From an uncultured Psychroserpens sp. (GTDB taxonomy: Bacteria; Bacteroidota; Bacteroidia; Flavobacteriales; Flavobacteriaceae): DNA of 64,000 nt. A program made the translations under genes and the position numbers. The notes below the pieces were generated by a model. The model ran no database searches and was not told where the DNA came from. It was given only the letters and a program-made list of their open reading frames with translations. The stretch spans positions 222,960 through 286,959 of the forward strand of contig NZ_CANMVN010000006.1 of NCBI RefSeq assembly GCF_947501425.1, read 5' to 3'. Shown one piece after another: positions 45,670 through 54,547 of this stretch (positions are counted from its first letter, which is position 1; each line of letters opens with the position of its first letter).

Positions 45670-46479
45670 TTGAAACCAAATAGCATAAAAGCACTGTCCA
45701 TTCAAATTAGTTTGAATGGACTTTCTTTTTGTATTCTTAATCGTTCTACCAACACTATTGAACTACTTAAGCATGTACATCTTGAAAAAAAAGCAACGCC
45801 TTTTGAATTGTTAAATAATTTAAAAGTCATTATTGAATCAAACTCTGATTTTGAACAAAATTTTGATTCGGTAGTCTGTATTTACCAAAACGAATTATCA
45901 TGCCTTGTTCCCAAAGATCTATTTGATGAAAACAATTTAGCAGACTATTTAAAGTTCAATGCCAAGATTTTAAAGACCGATTACATAAGCTACGATACGC
46001 TTCCTGCCAACGAAAGTATGAATGTATACGTACCCTTAGTGAATATCAACAATTATATTTTTGATACGTTTGGTAGTTTTGATTATAAACACTCTTCAAC
46101 TGTACTTATAGAGTCTGTTCTTCAGCTTAATACCAATGACAGTGCTACCAAAATGCATATCAATGTTAATACTTCTACTTTTGAAATCATTTGTCTTAAA
46201 GACCATAAATTAGTGTTTTATAATACTTTTGATTATTCAACTAAAGAAGATTTCATCTATTATATATTATTCACTGTCGAACAATTAAATTTAAATACTG
46301 AAACTCTAAAAACAGTACTATCCGGTCGCATTGAAAAAGATGACGAATTGTTCACCATTGTTTACAAGTATATTAGATTTGTTGATTTTATAATTCCAAA
46401 TTATAGTTTCAATAACGATACGAAAGAAACAAAAGACACAGGTCATAATAATTTCATTATTTTAAATAGCTTCAATTAA
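45670..46479 (+). CDS. DUF3822 family protein
   Basis: The 269-residue protein has an actin-like or ASKHA-style look (LSIQISLNGLSFCILNRSTNTI at the start, VNTSTFEIICLKDHKLVFYNTF in the middle) and matches the DUF3822 family, which in Bacteroidota is usually encoded directly before rsmD. The start is a TTG at 45670 (TTGAAACCAAATAGC), since no upstream ATG fits. It overlaps rsmD by one base (TAATG). Its role is unknown; conserved linkage suggests a link to rRNA modification. Confidence 0.85.
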   Translation: MKPNSIKALSIQISLNGLSFCILNRSTNTIELLKHVHLEKKATPFELLNNLKVIIESNSDFEQNFDSVVCIYQNELSCLVPKDLFDENNLADYLKFNAKILKTDYISYDTLPANESMNVYVPLVNINNYIFDTFGSFDYKHSSTVLIESVLQLNTNDSATKMHINVNTSTFEIICLKDHKLVFYNTFDYSTKEDFIYYILFTVEQLNLNTETLKTVLSGRIEKDDELFTIVYKYIRFVDFIIPNYSFNNDTKETKDTGHNNFIILNSFN

Positions 46480-47012
46480 TGCGAATCATCTCAGGTTTAT
46501 ATAAAGGTCGTCGTATCACTGCTCCTAAAAAGCTTCCCGTAAGACCTACTACTGATATGGCAAAAGAGTCTTTATTCAATATTTTGAATAACCAATACTA
46601 TTTCGATGATATTTCAGTTTTAGACCTCTTTTCAGGAACAGGAAATATAAGTTATGAGTTTGCATCTCGTGGTACAGAGCATATTACTGCAGTTGACGAA
46701 AATTACGGTTGCATAAGATTTATAAATGAAACCTCTGAAAGCTTTGATATGCCTATCTCCACAATCAAGAGTGATGTTTTTAAATTCTTAGAAAAAACAC
46801 AGCAGCAGTATACCATCATCTTTGCTGATCCTCCTTACGATTTCCCAAAAGAAGAATTTGCTAAAATTCCACAGCTGGTATTTAATCATAACAGATTAGA
46901 AAATGATGGATTACTCATTGTTGAACACTCCAAACATACTGACCTATCAGACCTTGAACACTATTCCCACTCAAAAGGCTACGGCGGTAATATGTTTAGT
47001 TTTTTTGAGTAA
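46479..47012 (+). CDS. rsmD: 16S rRNA (guanine966-N2)-methyltransferase
   Basis: The 177-residue protein has the RsmD pattern: MRIISGLYKGRRI at the start, VRPTTDMAKESLFNIL, LDLFSGTGNISYEFASRG (SAM binding) and the catalytic ADPPYDFP. It methylates G966 of 16S rRNA. The start overlaps the DUF3822 stop, so they are translationally coupled. Length is close to the usual. Confidence 0.95.
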   Translation: MRIISGLYKGRRITAPKKLPVRPTTDMAKESLFNILNNQYYFDDISVLDLFSGTGNISYEFASRGTEHITAVDENYGCIRFINETSESFDMPISTIKSDVFKFLEKTQQQYTIIFADPPYDFPKEEFAKIPQLVFNHNRLENDGLLIVEHSKHTDLSDLEHYSHSKGYGGNMFSFFE

Positions 47013-47245
47013 ATATACCTGATTTGCTAAACTAGTAAATAACACCTCAAATCTTACAACATTCCTCTATTTCTTTGTAGTATAAATCCTAATCAAAGTT
47101 TTTCGTTAACTTGAAGGTCTTCAACTCTGGGTATCCTCCCATATTTAACCTATAGCTTATCCTCTCTTCTACAGTGCTATCCTTTTTAGTATGGTTGATA
47201 ACGGCTATTAATGCAATCAACATATTAACTAAAAACCAATTAATT

Positions 47246-48010
47246 ATGAAAAATCTTAAACAAAGATTAGTAATTATGTGCGCTGTAGTTTTCGCACTAA
47301 ATTTTGTAAATGCACAAGACGCACCAACCATGTTTGCTGTGCATACAGACAATGTCAAATTTGACATGATGCCTGAATATGAAGAACAAGCTAAAAACCT
47401 GAAAGATCAATGTGTAAAACACGGTATTAAAGATGCAAGTTGGACCGCCATAAGTGTTGAGGATGGCCGTTATGTCTACGTAACTCCAATCAATAACATG
47501 GCAGATCTGGATAAGGACCCTATGGGCAATCTTTCTGAGAAAATGGGAGAAGATGCTTTGGGCGAGATGTTCGGGAAAATGAACAAATGTTATGACTCGC
47601 ATAGTGACTCAGTTATACATCGTATTGATGATTTATCTTATATGCCTGAGGGCTACAGCACTGAAGGTAAGAATCATCGCGAATATCATTTTATTTACTA
47701 TGCTCCAAAAGACGGAAAAGCCATGAGAGAAGCTATGGCAAATGTTAAAGCACTATTTAAAGCTAAAAATATCAAAAATGGATATGAAGTCTATCACAGC
47801 GGATTTGGTAGCGAAGAAAGTTATTTTATGGTTTCAGTGGCAGGTAAAGATGATATTGAAATCGCTCAAGGTGGTTTAGCCAATAGAGACGCTATGGGAG
47901 ATGAAGGTCAGGCTACAATGTTCAATGTCATTAAATTAGCACTTAGATACGATCAGGTTGAGGCTGAGATACGTCCAGATCTAAGCTATATTCCTGCTCC
48001 TACTAACTAA
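47246..48010 (+). CDS. Secreted protein with internal duplication
   Basis: The 254-residue protein has a signal peptide (MKNLKQRLVIMCAVVFALNFVNAQ). The frame extends to 47174, but that adds a hydrophobic stretch before the signal peptide, so ATG 47246 is chosen. The mature part is two similar halves: each has a helix after a short strand, a repeated VxxxGFGSEESYFMVSV/VEDGRYVYVTPI type segment, and each ends in DLSYMP or DLSYIP. This resembles a duplicated ferredoxin-like (ABM/stress-response) fold. Function unknown. A terminator follows, shared with rnpB. Confidence 0.75.
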   Translation: MKNLKQRLVIMCAVVFALNFVNAQDAPTMFAVHTDNVKFDMMPEYEEQAKNLKDQCVKHGIKDASWTAISVEDGRYVYVTPINNMADLDKDPMGNLSEKMGEDALGEMFGKMNKCYDSHSDSVIHRIDDLSYMPEGYSTEGKNHREYHFIYYAPKDGKAMREAMANVKALFKAKNIKNGYEVYHSGFGSEESYFMVSVAGKDDIEIAQGGLANRDAMGDEGQATMFNVIKLALRYDQVEAEIRPDLSYIPAPTN

Positions 48011-48063
48011 AAACTAGGAGAAGTTTAAAAATTAACCTTAGTATAAGAAAATCATTAAACAAC

Positions 48064-48096
48064 AAACCCTTTACATCTTGATATGTAAAGGGTTTT
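48064..48096. terminator. Bidirectional terminator between the secreted-protein gene and rnpB
   Basis: AAACCCTTTACAT (48064-48076) pairs with ATGTAAAGGGTTT (48083-48095), 6-nt loop, with T tracts on both sides. It ends the secreted-protein gene on the plus strand and rnpB on the minus strand. Confidence 0.85.
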
Positions 48097-48103
48097 GTAT
48101 GTT

Positions 48104-48417
48104 TAAGCAAATCTGTAAGCCGAATTCTGTATCAAAGCCCGAAAGCTTTAATCCTTATCATTTATCTACGTTTACTGTTACCAGCAAACTTTAGCTGTCT
48201 ACCCTCTAACATCGCACGTGCAGCGCTCAAGCGTTAGTATACATGACATTGCACCTCATAGAGTTTACCTGATTTCACTACAGCTTAACCTGTACATTCT
48301 TTCTGTTGCACTTTTCCTCACCTTGCGGTGGATGGCCGTTAGCCACTATGATTGCACTCTGGTGTTCGGACTTTCCTCCATCCCGACAAATCGAGACAGC
48401 GATAAGGCGATCTACTT
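48104..48417 (-). ncRNA. rnpB: RNase P RNA (bacterial class A)
   Basis: The minus strand has the conserved RNase P core. GGAGGAAAGTCCGAACACC followed by AGAGTGC lies near the 5' end, and ACAGAATTCGGCTTACAG near the 3' end. AAGTAGATC at the 5' end pairs with GATTTGCTT at the 3' end (nine pairs with two G-U wobbles) to form helix P1, which sets the ends. A TACTTTTG box at 48422-48429 puts transcription start at about 48416, in agreement. It is the catalytic RNA for tRNA 5' processing. Length is about 314 nt. An open frame on the plus strand across it is not a gene. Confidence 0.93.
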
Positions 48418-48421
48418 GTGG

Positions 48422-48429
48422 CAAAAGTA
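48422..48429 (-). promoter_or_regulatory. -7 promoter box of rnpB
   Basis: The minus strand reads TACTTTTG, matching TAnnTTTG, and lies 5 bp upstream of the predicted 5' end of the RNase P RNA, giving independent support to both. Confidence 0.6.
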
Positions 48430-48494
48430 CAATTAATTGTTAATAACTCCTTTTAAATTCAAGCTTCATAATTCCTATTTTTATGCTTAATTTT

Positions 48495-48502
48495 TAACTT
48501 TG
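48495..48502 (+). promoter_or_regulatory. Candidate -7 box for dnaX
   Basis: TAACTTTG matches TAnnTTTG and lies 49 bp upstream of the dnaX ATG. No well-placed -33 TTG is seen. Confidence 0.4.
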
Positions 48503-48551
48503 TTAAAGTTATATTCGGTATTGAAAAATACTAAATGAAATTCAGTATTTG

Positions 48552-50279
48552 ATGGAACACTTTGTAGTATCAGCACGAAAATACAGACCACAAACGTTTA
48601 AGGATGTTGTTGGTCAGCAAGCTATTACAAATACCTTATTAAATGCTATTGAGAATAATCATTTAGCTCAAGCCCTCTTATTTACTGGTCCGCGTGGTGT
48701 TGGTAAAACCACATGTGCACGTATCTTAGCAAAGATGATTAATAGTGATGGTAGTGAAACTGAAGATGAAGATTTTGCGTTTAACATCTTCGAATTGGAT
48801 GCTGCCTCAAATAATTCTGTTGATGATATTAGAAGTCTCACCGATCAGGTTAGAATTCCGCCTCAAGTTGGAAAATACAAAGTCTATATCATTGATGAGG
48901 TACATATGCTGTCTCAAGCGGCATTTAATGCATTTTTAAAGACTTTAGAAGAACCTCCAAAACATTGTATATTCATACTCGCAACTACTGAAAAACATAA
49001 AATCATTCCAACAATATTATCACGTTGTCAAATATTTGATTTTAAAAGAATTACAGTAAAAGACGCGAAAGCGTATTTAAAATATATAGCTGAAGAGCAA
49101 GGTGTTATTGCTGAGGATGATGCATTACATATTATAGCACAAAAAGCAGATGGCGCTATGCGTGACGCATTATCCATATTTGACCGTGTGGTTAGCTTTT
49201 CAGGAAAAGAACTCACAAGACAGGCCGTAACTGAAAACTTGAATGTCCTGGATTATGACACTTACTTTAAGAGCACAGATCTTATATTAGAAAATAAGAT
49301 TCCGGAACTACTCATACAATTCAATCATACCTTATCAAAAGGATTTGATGGTCATCATTATATTGCTGGACTAGCATCGCATTTTAGAGATCTTCTAGTC
49401 TGTAAAAATGAAAAAACTATTGAATTGCTCGAAGTTGGTGAAGACACTAAACTCAAATATCAGGAACAGTCGAAAAAAGCACCGCATGATTTCCTTATAA
49501 AAGGGATTCAACTGGCTAACGACTGTGATTTAAAGTATAAAAGCAGTAAAAATCAACGCTTATTGGTTGAATTATGCCTCATGCAGCTTGCCTCTATCAC
49601 TTTTGATGGAGAAAAAAAAAACAGTAAACATTACATAATTCCACCATCTTACTTCGAAGCAAAAGGCATCACTCCTATTCCTGTTGAAATTCCGAAGACA
49701 ACTACTTCAAAACCATCTATACAGGAAGCACAACCTGATACAAAAGAACTAGAAAAAGAAGTTATAGATACTCCTATAACAGCTGAACCTCCTCGACCTG
49801 TACTAGATCTGAAGAAAGACCAACGCACATCTGGACTCTCACTAAAAAGTATTAGAGCAAAAAAAGAGCATCAAATCAAGCAAATGGAAGTGATTATAGA
49901 TGTTGATGATCTTCCTACCGAGGAGTTTACTGAAGAGCAATTTCATGACACATGGAACGCCTACATTGCTCAACTTCATAAAAAAGGTGAAAAAATTATG
50001 GCCTCTATATTAGAAATGGATAAACCAAAATTAAATGGAACAGATATTCAATTAGCATTTCCTAATGAAACACTAAAAGTAGAGCTTGAGCGAGCCCAAT
50101 ATCCTTTGATGGAATTTGTTAGAAAATCACTTCAAAATTTTGATTTAAAACTCGACATTAAAGTCAATGAAGAGATTTCAAAAAAATATGCGTTTACAAC
50201 TCAGGAGAAGTATGAAAAATTAAAAGAAAAAAATGCTAATATTGAAGTCTTAAGAAAAACATTTGGCTTAGATATTTAA
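48552..50279 (+). CDS. dnaX: DNA polymerase III subunit gamma/tau
   Basis: The 575-residue protein has the clamp-loader ATPase core: YRPQTFKDVVGQQ, Walker A GPRGVGKT (46-53), FELDAASNNSVDDIR, Walker B IIDEVHMLS, and ILSRCQIFDFKRI. The usual zinc module after Walker A, with four Cys, is replaced by a short acidic stretch (MINSDGSETEDEDFAFN). That appears to be shared by flavobacterial DnaX from memory. A tau-like C-terminus (about 370-575) is present and no obvious gamma frameshift site is seen. ATG 48552 is chosen over the TTG just upstream. Confidence 0.94.
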   Translation: MEHFVVSARKYRPQTFKDVVGQQAITNTLLNAIENNHLAQALLFTGPRGVGKTTCARILAKMINSDGSETEDEDFAFNIFELDAASNNSVDDIRSLTDQVRIPPQVGKYKVYIIDEVHMLSQAAFNAFLKTLEEPPKHCIFILATTEKHKIIPTILSRCQIFDFKRITVKDAKAYLKYIAEEQGVIAEDDALHIIAQKADGAMRDALSIFDRVVSFSGKELTRQAVTENLNVLDYDTYFKSTDLILENKIPELLIQFNHTLSKGFDGHHYIAGLASHFRDLLVCKNEKTIELLEVGEDTKLKYQEQSKKAPHDFLIKGIQLANDCDLKYKSSKNQRLLVELCLMQLASITFDGEKKNSKHYIIPPSYFEAKGITPIPVEIPKTTTSKPSIQEAQPDTKELEKEVIDTPITAEPPRPVLDLKKDQRTSGLSLKSIRAKKEHQIKQMEVIIDVDDLPTEEFTEEQFHDTWNAYIAQLHKKGEKIMASILEMDKPKLNGTDIQLAFPNETLKVELERAQYPLMEFVRKSLQNFDLKLDIKVNEEISKKYAFTTQEKYEKLKEKNANIEVLRKTFGLDI

Positions 50280-50286
50280 TAGATTT

Positions 50287-50853
50287 ATGATGAAAAAAGT
50301 ATGGTTTATAATTCCGTGTATTCTAACACTCATCTTTATGTCTTGTGACTCTAGAACAAGTAAAAAAGATCGATTAGAAAAAGCAATTATTCAATTCAAC
50401 AAAAATATTAAGTCTAACAATGCAACTAATTACTATCCTGAAAGTTATACAGAAATAAAAACAGATTCCATCATCTCCAATACGTTCCATGTAAACATAA
50501 AGAATTACTCATCAATGGATCGTGGAATCTTTATGAATACATCTACAAAACAACTTAAAAAAACATCCCAATTTCATCGTACTTTTGAATCTGATATTTT
50601 AGTTTCTATAGCAGATAAAGTCATCTATAATTCTCATATTTCCGCAGCAAATTTTAGTCGGTTAAATTCAGATAAATTTTGGACCAACGCAACACTTGAA
50701 CATGTTTGGGTCAATGAGGAATTATCCAGTACGAAGACGTTATCTTTAGGCATTTCATTCATCAATCCAAAAGATGAAACCTATAAACTTTACGAAATAC
50801 GAATTGACCAACTGGGAAATGAACGTTTAACATTAATTGAAGATCATAGTTAA
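50287..50853 (+). CDS. Lipoprotein, hypothetical
   Basis: The 188-residue protein has a lipoprotein signal (about 1-20, ending LIFMSC with the Cys as anchor) and no family I recognise. The mature part alternates charged helices and strands. Two consecutive ATG codons (50287 and 50290) could serve as start. It lies 7 bp after dnaX and 1 bp before the miaE ATG, so it probably shares a transcript with both. Envelope localisation is predicted; function unknown. Confidence 0.8.
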   Translation: MMKKVWFIIPCILTLIFMSCDSRTSKKDRLEKAIIQFNKNIKSNNATNYYPESYTEIKTDSIISNTFHVNIKNYSSMDRGIFMNTSTKQLKKTSQFHRTFESDILVSIADKVIYNSHISAANFSRLNSDKFWTNATLEHVWVNEELSSTKTLSLGISFINPKDETYKLYEIRIDQLGNERLTLIEDHS

Positions 50854-50854
50854 T

Positions 50855-51436
50855 ATGTTAGGATTAAAATTACCTACAGATCCTCGATGGGTCAATATCG
50901 TCGAAAAGAACATTGAAGAGATTCTTACAGATCATGCTTATTGCGAGCAAAAAGCCACAAGTACTGCTATATCTCTAATTGTAAGCTTCCCTGAATACAC
51001 AGATCTAGTAAGAGAAATGACTGCACTTGTCAAGGAAGAGATTAGTCATTTTAAAATGGTACACGATAAGATCATTGCCAGAGGCTGGGTGCTTGGTCGT
51101 GATCGTAAAGATGAGTATGTCATACAACTCCTGAAATTCTTTCCTAAAGGCGGAAGCAGGACAACACAACTTGTGCACCGCTTATTATATGCAGCTTTGA
51201 TTGAAGCTAGAAGCTGTGAACGTTTTAGATTGTTATCTGAAGAATTAAAAGATAAAGAACTGGCTGAGTTTTATAGAAAACTCATGGTAAGTGAAGCTAA
51301 CCATTACACCATGTTTTTAGGATTTGCTAGACAATATGGCGACAGACAAGAGGTGAATAAAAAATGGCAGCAACTCCTTGATTTTGAAGCAGACATTATG
51401 AAAGATTTGAGTAAAAAAGAAACAATTCATGGTTAA
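50855..51436 (+). CDS. miaE: tRNA-(ms2io6A)-hydroxylase
   Basis: The 193-residue protein matches MiaE, a diiron protein that hydroxylates 2-methylthio-N6-isopentenyladenosine at tRNA position 37. The start LGLKLPTDPRWVNIVE and the conserved Glu/His positions in DHAYCEQKATSTAISL, VKEEISHFKMV, IEARSCERF and SEANHYTMFLGFA are visible. A TTG at 50837 is in frame and inside the preceding gene, but ATG 50855 gives the usual N-terminus. It is expected to need the miaA/miaB genes elsewhere. Confidence 0.93.
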   Translation: MLGLKLPTDPRWVNIVEKNIEEILTDHAYCEQKATSTAISLIVSFPEYTDLVREMTALVKEEISHFKMVHDKIIARGWVLGRDRKDEYVIQLLKFFPKGGSRTTQLVHRLLYAALIEARSCERFRLLSEELKDKELAEFYRKLMVSEANHYTMFLGFARQYGDRQEVNKKWQQLLDFEADIMKDLSKKETIHG

Positions 51437-51469
51437 ATTTCTTACATTGTAGTGAGTTATATGTTCACT

Positions 51470-53794
51470 ATGAAATATTTGTACTTACCGGTTTTATTTT
51501 TATTATGCGTCTTCAATTCTCAAGCTCAAGAAGAACTGAATGGTGATTGGGTGATGGAGTCTATCTTTAATTATGATGTATTGTTGGAAAATCCGACTTA
51601 CAGTATTAATCTAAAATTTTGTTCTGAAGCAAATATGATGTATTTAGACGGTTTTTGCGGTAGTGTAAATGGAATACCTTATTTGGCATCCCTTACTGAT
51701 AATTCGTTTGATATTACCGGAGATTTCTGGAATCCAGAGGTTTGTTTAGACGACAACCAAGGGTTTGAAATTGCCACACACAATCTTTTAGACGGCGAGA
51801 TAGATGAAAATAAAACTATCTCTTATGAGATTACTCAAAATGGTAATATTACCACTTTAGAGCTTAATTATGTTGTAATTATTGATGATGTTCCTACTGA
51901 AGTTACTGGCTATTTCACCCAGCAAAACCCATCAATAGAGACCAACTTAATTGATACGTGGTATTTACAACATATCAACACAGACGGTGCACAACATGAC
52001 AACTATTTTGGTGATTTATTTATTCAATTCATGGATAACTTATCGCCTTATTGCACTTACGAATACAATGGTAATTCAGGATGCGGCTTCTTTTTTGGAG
52101 ACTATACGGCTTTCGACAATAATACAATATCATTTATTTTATTAGGCGAATCTGCGTCATGTGATGGTAATAACGTTGTTGACTATTACTGGAGCAAAAC
52201 AAGAGATATATTGTCGCCAGACGGCTCTGGCACAAGTAAAAGTATTACATATGCAATCTCTGGAGAAGGATTAGACCAAGAACTCACATTGATCAACGCA
52301 AATGGTGACTTTATAGTGTATGGAAAGGAAGCTCCTACAACTACCATCTTTGATAAGACATGGTATTCTCATAGCGTGGAGACTATCGATGGCATTGTCA
52401 ATGTATCAACAGACATATTACCAACACTAAATTTAGGAACTGGGTCAACTATCTTATTTGAACTTTTTGATGTGAATGCCTTTGGAGGCTGTAATGAATT
52501 GTTTGGAGCACATAATGTGTATTGGACCAACGAAAATGAATTCAGAATATTTGTGGACTATCAAACTTTAGAGGTTTGTGATGACAATACTTATGAGCCC
52601 TTATATTTTTCTGTGTTAGGAAATAATGATAATGGTCCGTTTAGTTATGACCTATCACCAGATGGTTCAACACTCACATTAACCAATACCATTGGTGAGG
52701 TATTAGTATTTGGAGAGCAACCAATAACACCACCAGTAAACGAACTACAAACCACATGGTATTTAACTGCAACTAACGTTGGAGGTTTGAATAGATATAA
52801 TGCGCAATATGGTGATGGTCAACCAAAAATTTCATTTACAACAAATAGTACATCTACAGGACTTGAATATACAGGTTTAAGCTGCAATGATTTTTTTGGA
52901 AGTTATATTGCAGGAGACAACAATACCATTACCAAGTTAGATTTTTCAACCACACTTAATTTTTGCGATGATGATAATACCGATGCATTTTCATCATCCT
53001 ACATCGATGATGTACTAGGTTTTGTTAATGAAACCACACTTAGCTATCAAATCACAGGCACAGGAAATAATGCGATTTTACAGCTAACAAATACCGATAA
53101 CTCTAATTATGCTACGTTTAATAGAATCCAACAAACCCCTGATATGTTAGGGGATTGGTTTTTACATTATTTAGTAGTAAATTCAAATCAAATATTCAAT
53201 CCTGGTCTTTCGGCAGCCACTATAAATTTTGACACTTCCATTAATAATTCTGGCTTACATTTTGACGGTTTTGCCATTTGTACAGGTTATGTTGGCGATT
53301 ACTACTATAATCCTCAACAGACATTCAACATAGCGTTCTTTGGAACAACACTTGGAGATCCATGTGATACAGTTGAAGAAAATAATTTTGAAAATTTATA
53401 TTTTAATTCTGTGCTATCAACGAGCGAGATAACAGAACTCAACTATGAGATAACTGGCACAGGCGATGATATGTCACTAGTGATTACTAATCTTTCCAAC
53501 GGAAATGTAGCTGTTTATGGTAGACAAGTGCTTTCTATTGATGATAATTATGCTCAACCATTTCAAATTCAATTAAAAGAAAATCCGGTAAACAATACTA
53601 TCAATCTCATAAGCTCACAATCACTTTTGACTGAGCATACTTATGAATTATTTTCTATTACTGGGCAACTAATTGCAAGCGGAAACCTCAATACTGATCA
53701 GATAGATATTTCACAACTTAAATCTGGTTTATACTTTCTAAAAGTTTTTAATAAAGCTAAAAGTTCTGAAACTATAAAATTCATCAAAGAATAA
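51470..53794 (+). CDS. T9SS-secreted protein with five lipocalin/META-like modules
   Basis: The 774-residue protein has a signal peptide (MKYLYLPVLFLLCVFNSQAQ). Five modules of about 120 residues follow, each starting with a WYL- or W-containing strand (GDWVMESI, DTWYLQHI, KTWYSHSV, TTWYLTAT, GDWFLHYL), with a Cys-rich Gly/Phe middle (SGCGFFFGDY, GGCNELFGAH, LSCNDFFGSY) and a closing LxxTN(D/A)xG strand. This layout resembles lipocalin-like/META domains. A C-terminal T9SS type A domain (PVNNTINLISSQ to KSSETIKFIKE) directs export. ATG 51470 fits the signal peptide; GTG 51452 and ATG 51461 are in frame. A bidirectional terminator follows. Confidence 0.85.
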   Translation: MKYLYLPVLFLLCVFNSQAQEELNGDWVMESIFNYDVLLENPTYSINLKFCSEANMMYLDGFCGSVNGIPYLASLTDNSFDITGDFWNPEVCLDDNQGFEIATHNLLDGEIDENKTISYEITQNGNITTLELNYVVIIDDVPTEVTGYFTQQNPSIETNLIDTWYLQHINTDGAQHDNYFGDLFIQFMDNLSPYCTYEYNGNSGCGFFFGDYTAFDNNTISFILLGESASCDGNNVVDYYWSKTRDILSPDGSGTSKSITYAISGEGLDQELTLINANGDFIVYGKEAPTTTIFDKTWYSHSVETIDGIVNVSTDILPTLNLGTGSTILFELFDVNAFGGCNELFGAHNVYWTNENEFRIFVDYQTLEVCDDNTYEPLYFSVLGNNDNGPFSYDLSPDGSTLTLTNTIGEVLVFGEQPITPPVNELQTTWYLTATNVGGLNRYNAQYGDGQPKISFTTNSTSTGLEYTGLSCNDFFGSYIAGDNNTITKLDFSTTLNFCDDDNTDAFSSSYIDDVLGFVNETTLSYQITGTGNNAILQLTNTDNSNYATFNRIQQTPDMLGDWFLHYLVVNSNQIFNPGLSAATINFDTSINNSGLHFDGFAICTGYVGDYYYNPQQTFNIAFFGTTLGDPCDTVEENNFENLYFNSVLSTSEITELNYEITGTGDDMSLVITNLSNGNVAVYGRQVLSIDDNYAQPFQIQLKENPVNNTINLISSQSLLTEHTYELFSITGQLIASGNLNTDQIDISQLKSGLYFLKVFNKAKSSETIKFIKE

Positions 53795-53806
53795 AACAAA
53801 GCGCAT

Positions 53807-53843
53807 AAAAAAAGCCTTATCATTATTTGATAAGGCTTTTTTT
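53807..53843. terminator. Bidirectional terminator between the five-module protein and the beta-barrel gene
   Basis: AAAAAAAGCCTTATCA (53807-53822) pairs with TGATAAGGCTTTTTTT (53828-53843) across a 5-nt loop, a 16-bp stem with T runs both ways. Confidence 0.9.
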
Positions 53844-53862
53844 ATAATTTGTAGTTTGTTTA

Positions 53863-54393
53863 TTAAATCTTAATCCCGAATCCAAATTGGAAGGTTGTAT
53901 TCTGAGCTTCAAGATCAGTTAAGTCCTTATCTAGAATATTGCTTAATCCGTAGTGTACACGAGCATCAATAAACAATTCATCATTTATCATATATTCAAC
54001 ACCGCCAACTCCGGAAAATGTAAACGTAGAAAAACCGTCTTGATTTTTCCATGTTTTTAAACTAGCCATAGGCCCAACTCCTAGAGTAAACTTATCACCA
54101 ATTGCAAAACGCGCCATGATTGGCAATTGAATGTAATCTGCTCTTAATTCGTCGGCTTTACCTCCTTCAGCAGAATATTGAATTTCTAAATAAGCAGAAA
54201 AGTTTTCTGTAATTCCATAATCTACAAATCCTCCAAAAGCGAAACCATTTCTATGTTGATTTGTAAAAGTAGCATCAGGATCAAAATCCAGATTAGAAAT
54301 ATTAAGACCGCCTCTAACACCATAACTCACCTCTTGCGAAAAAGATAGTGTTGTAAAAGCAATAAATAAAAAAGTAAGTACTGTTGATTTCAT
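53863..54393 (-). CDS. Outer-membrane beta-barrel (PorT-like) protein
   Basis: The 176-residue protein has a signal peptide (about 1-19, ending LSFSQ) and the pattern of small Bacteroidota barrels: VSYGVRGGLNISNLDF at the N-terminus, then repeated strands (FGGFVDYGITENFSAYLEIQYS, RFAIGDKFTLGVGPMASLK) and a C-terminal FQFGFGIKI strand. This is the 'porin family / outer membrane beta-barrel' type. Function unknown. Single gene on the minus strand, convergent with the T9SS protein gene. Confidence 0.88.
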   Translation of the reverse strand: MKSTVLTFLFIAFTTLSFSQEVSYGVRGGLNISNLDFDPDATFTNQHRNGFAFGGFVDYGITENFSAYLEIQYSAEGGKADELRADYIQLPIMARFAIGDKFTLGVGPMASLKTWKNQDGFSTFTFSGVGGVEYMINDELFIDARVHYGLSNILDKDLTDLEAQNTTFQFGFGIKI

Positions 54394-54547
54394 AAAGATT
54401 GTATTAGGGTTCTCGTTTCAGAGAAATTAGTATATAAATCACACTTGTTTATAGTATAAATTTGAGTTGGCTAATATATAATGAAAATTAAAAATACGAA
54501 ATAAATATTAGCTATTAGGCTTAAAAATACGCCGAAATCACTAATGA

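Noticed and set aside
47089..47367. Minus-strand 92-residue frame
   Set aside because: It overlaps the signal-peptide region of a plus-strand secreted-protein gene and has no family signal.
48218..48436. Plus-strand 72-residue frame
   Set aside because: It lies across the RNase P RNA gene on the other strand.
48011..48551. Possible tRNA or riboswitch in this gap
   Set aside because: The conserved sequence is RNase P RNA; no tRNA clover-leaf or aptamer motif is visible.
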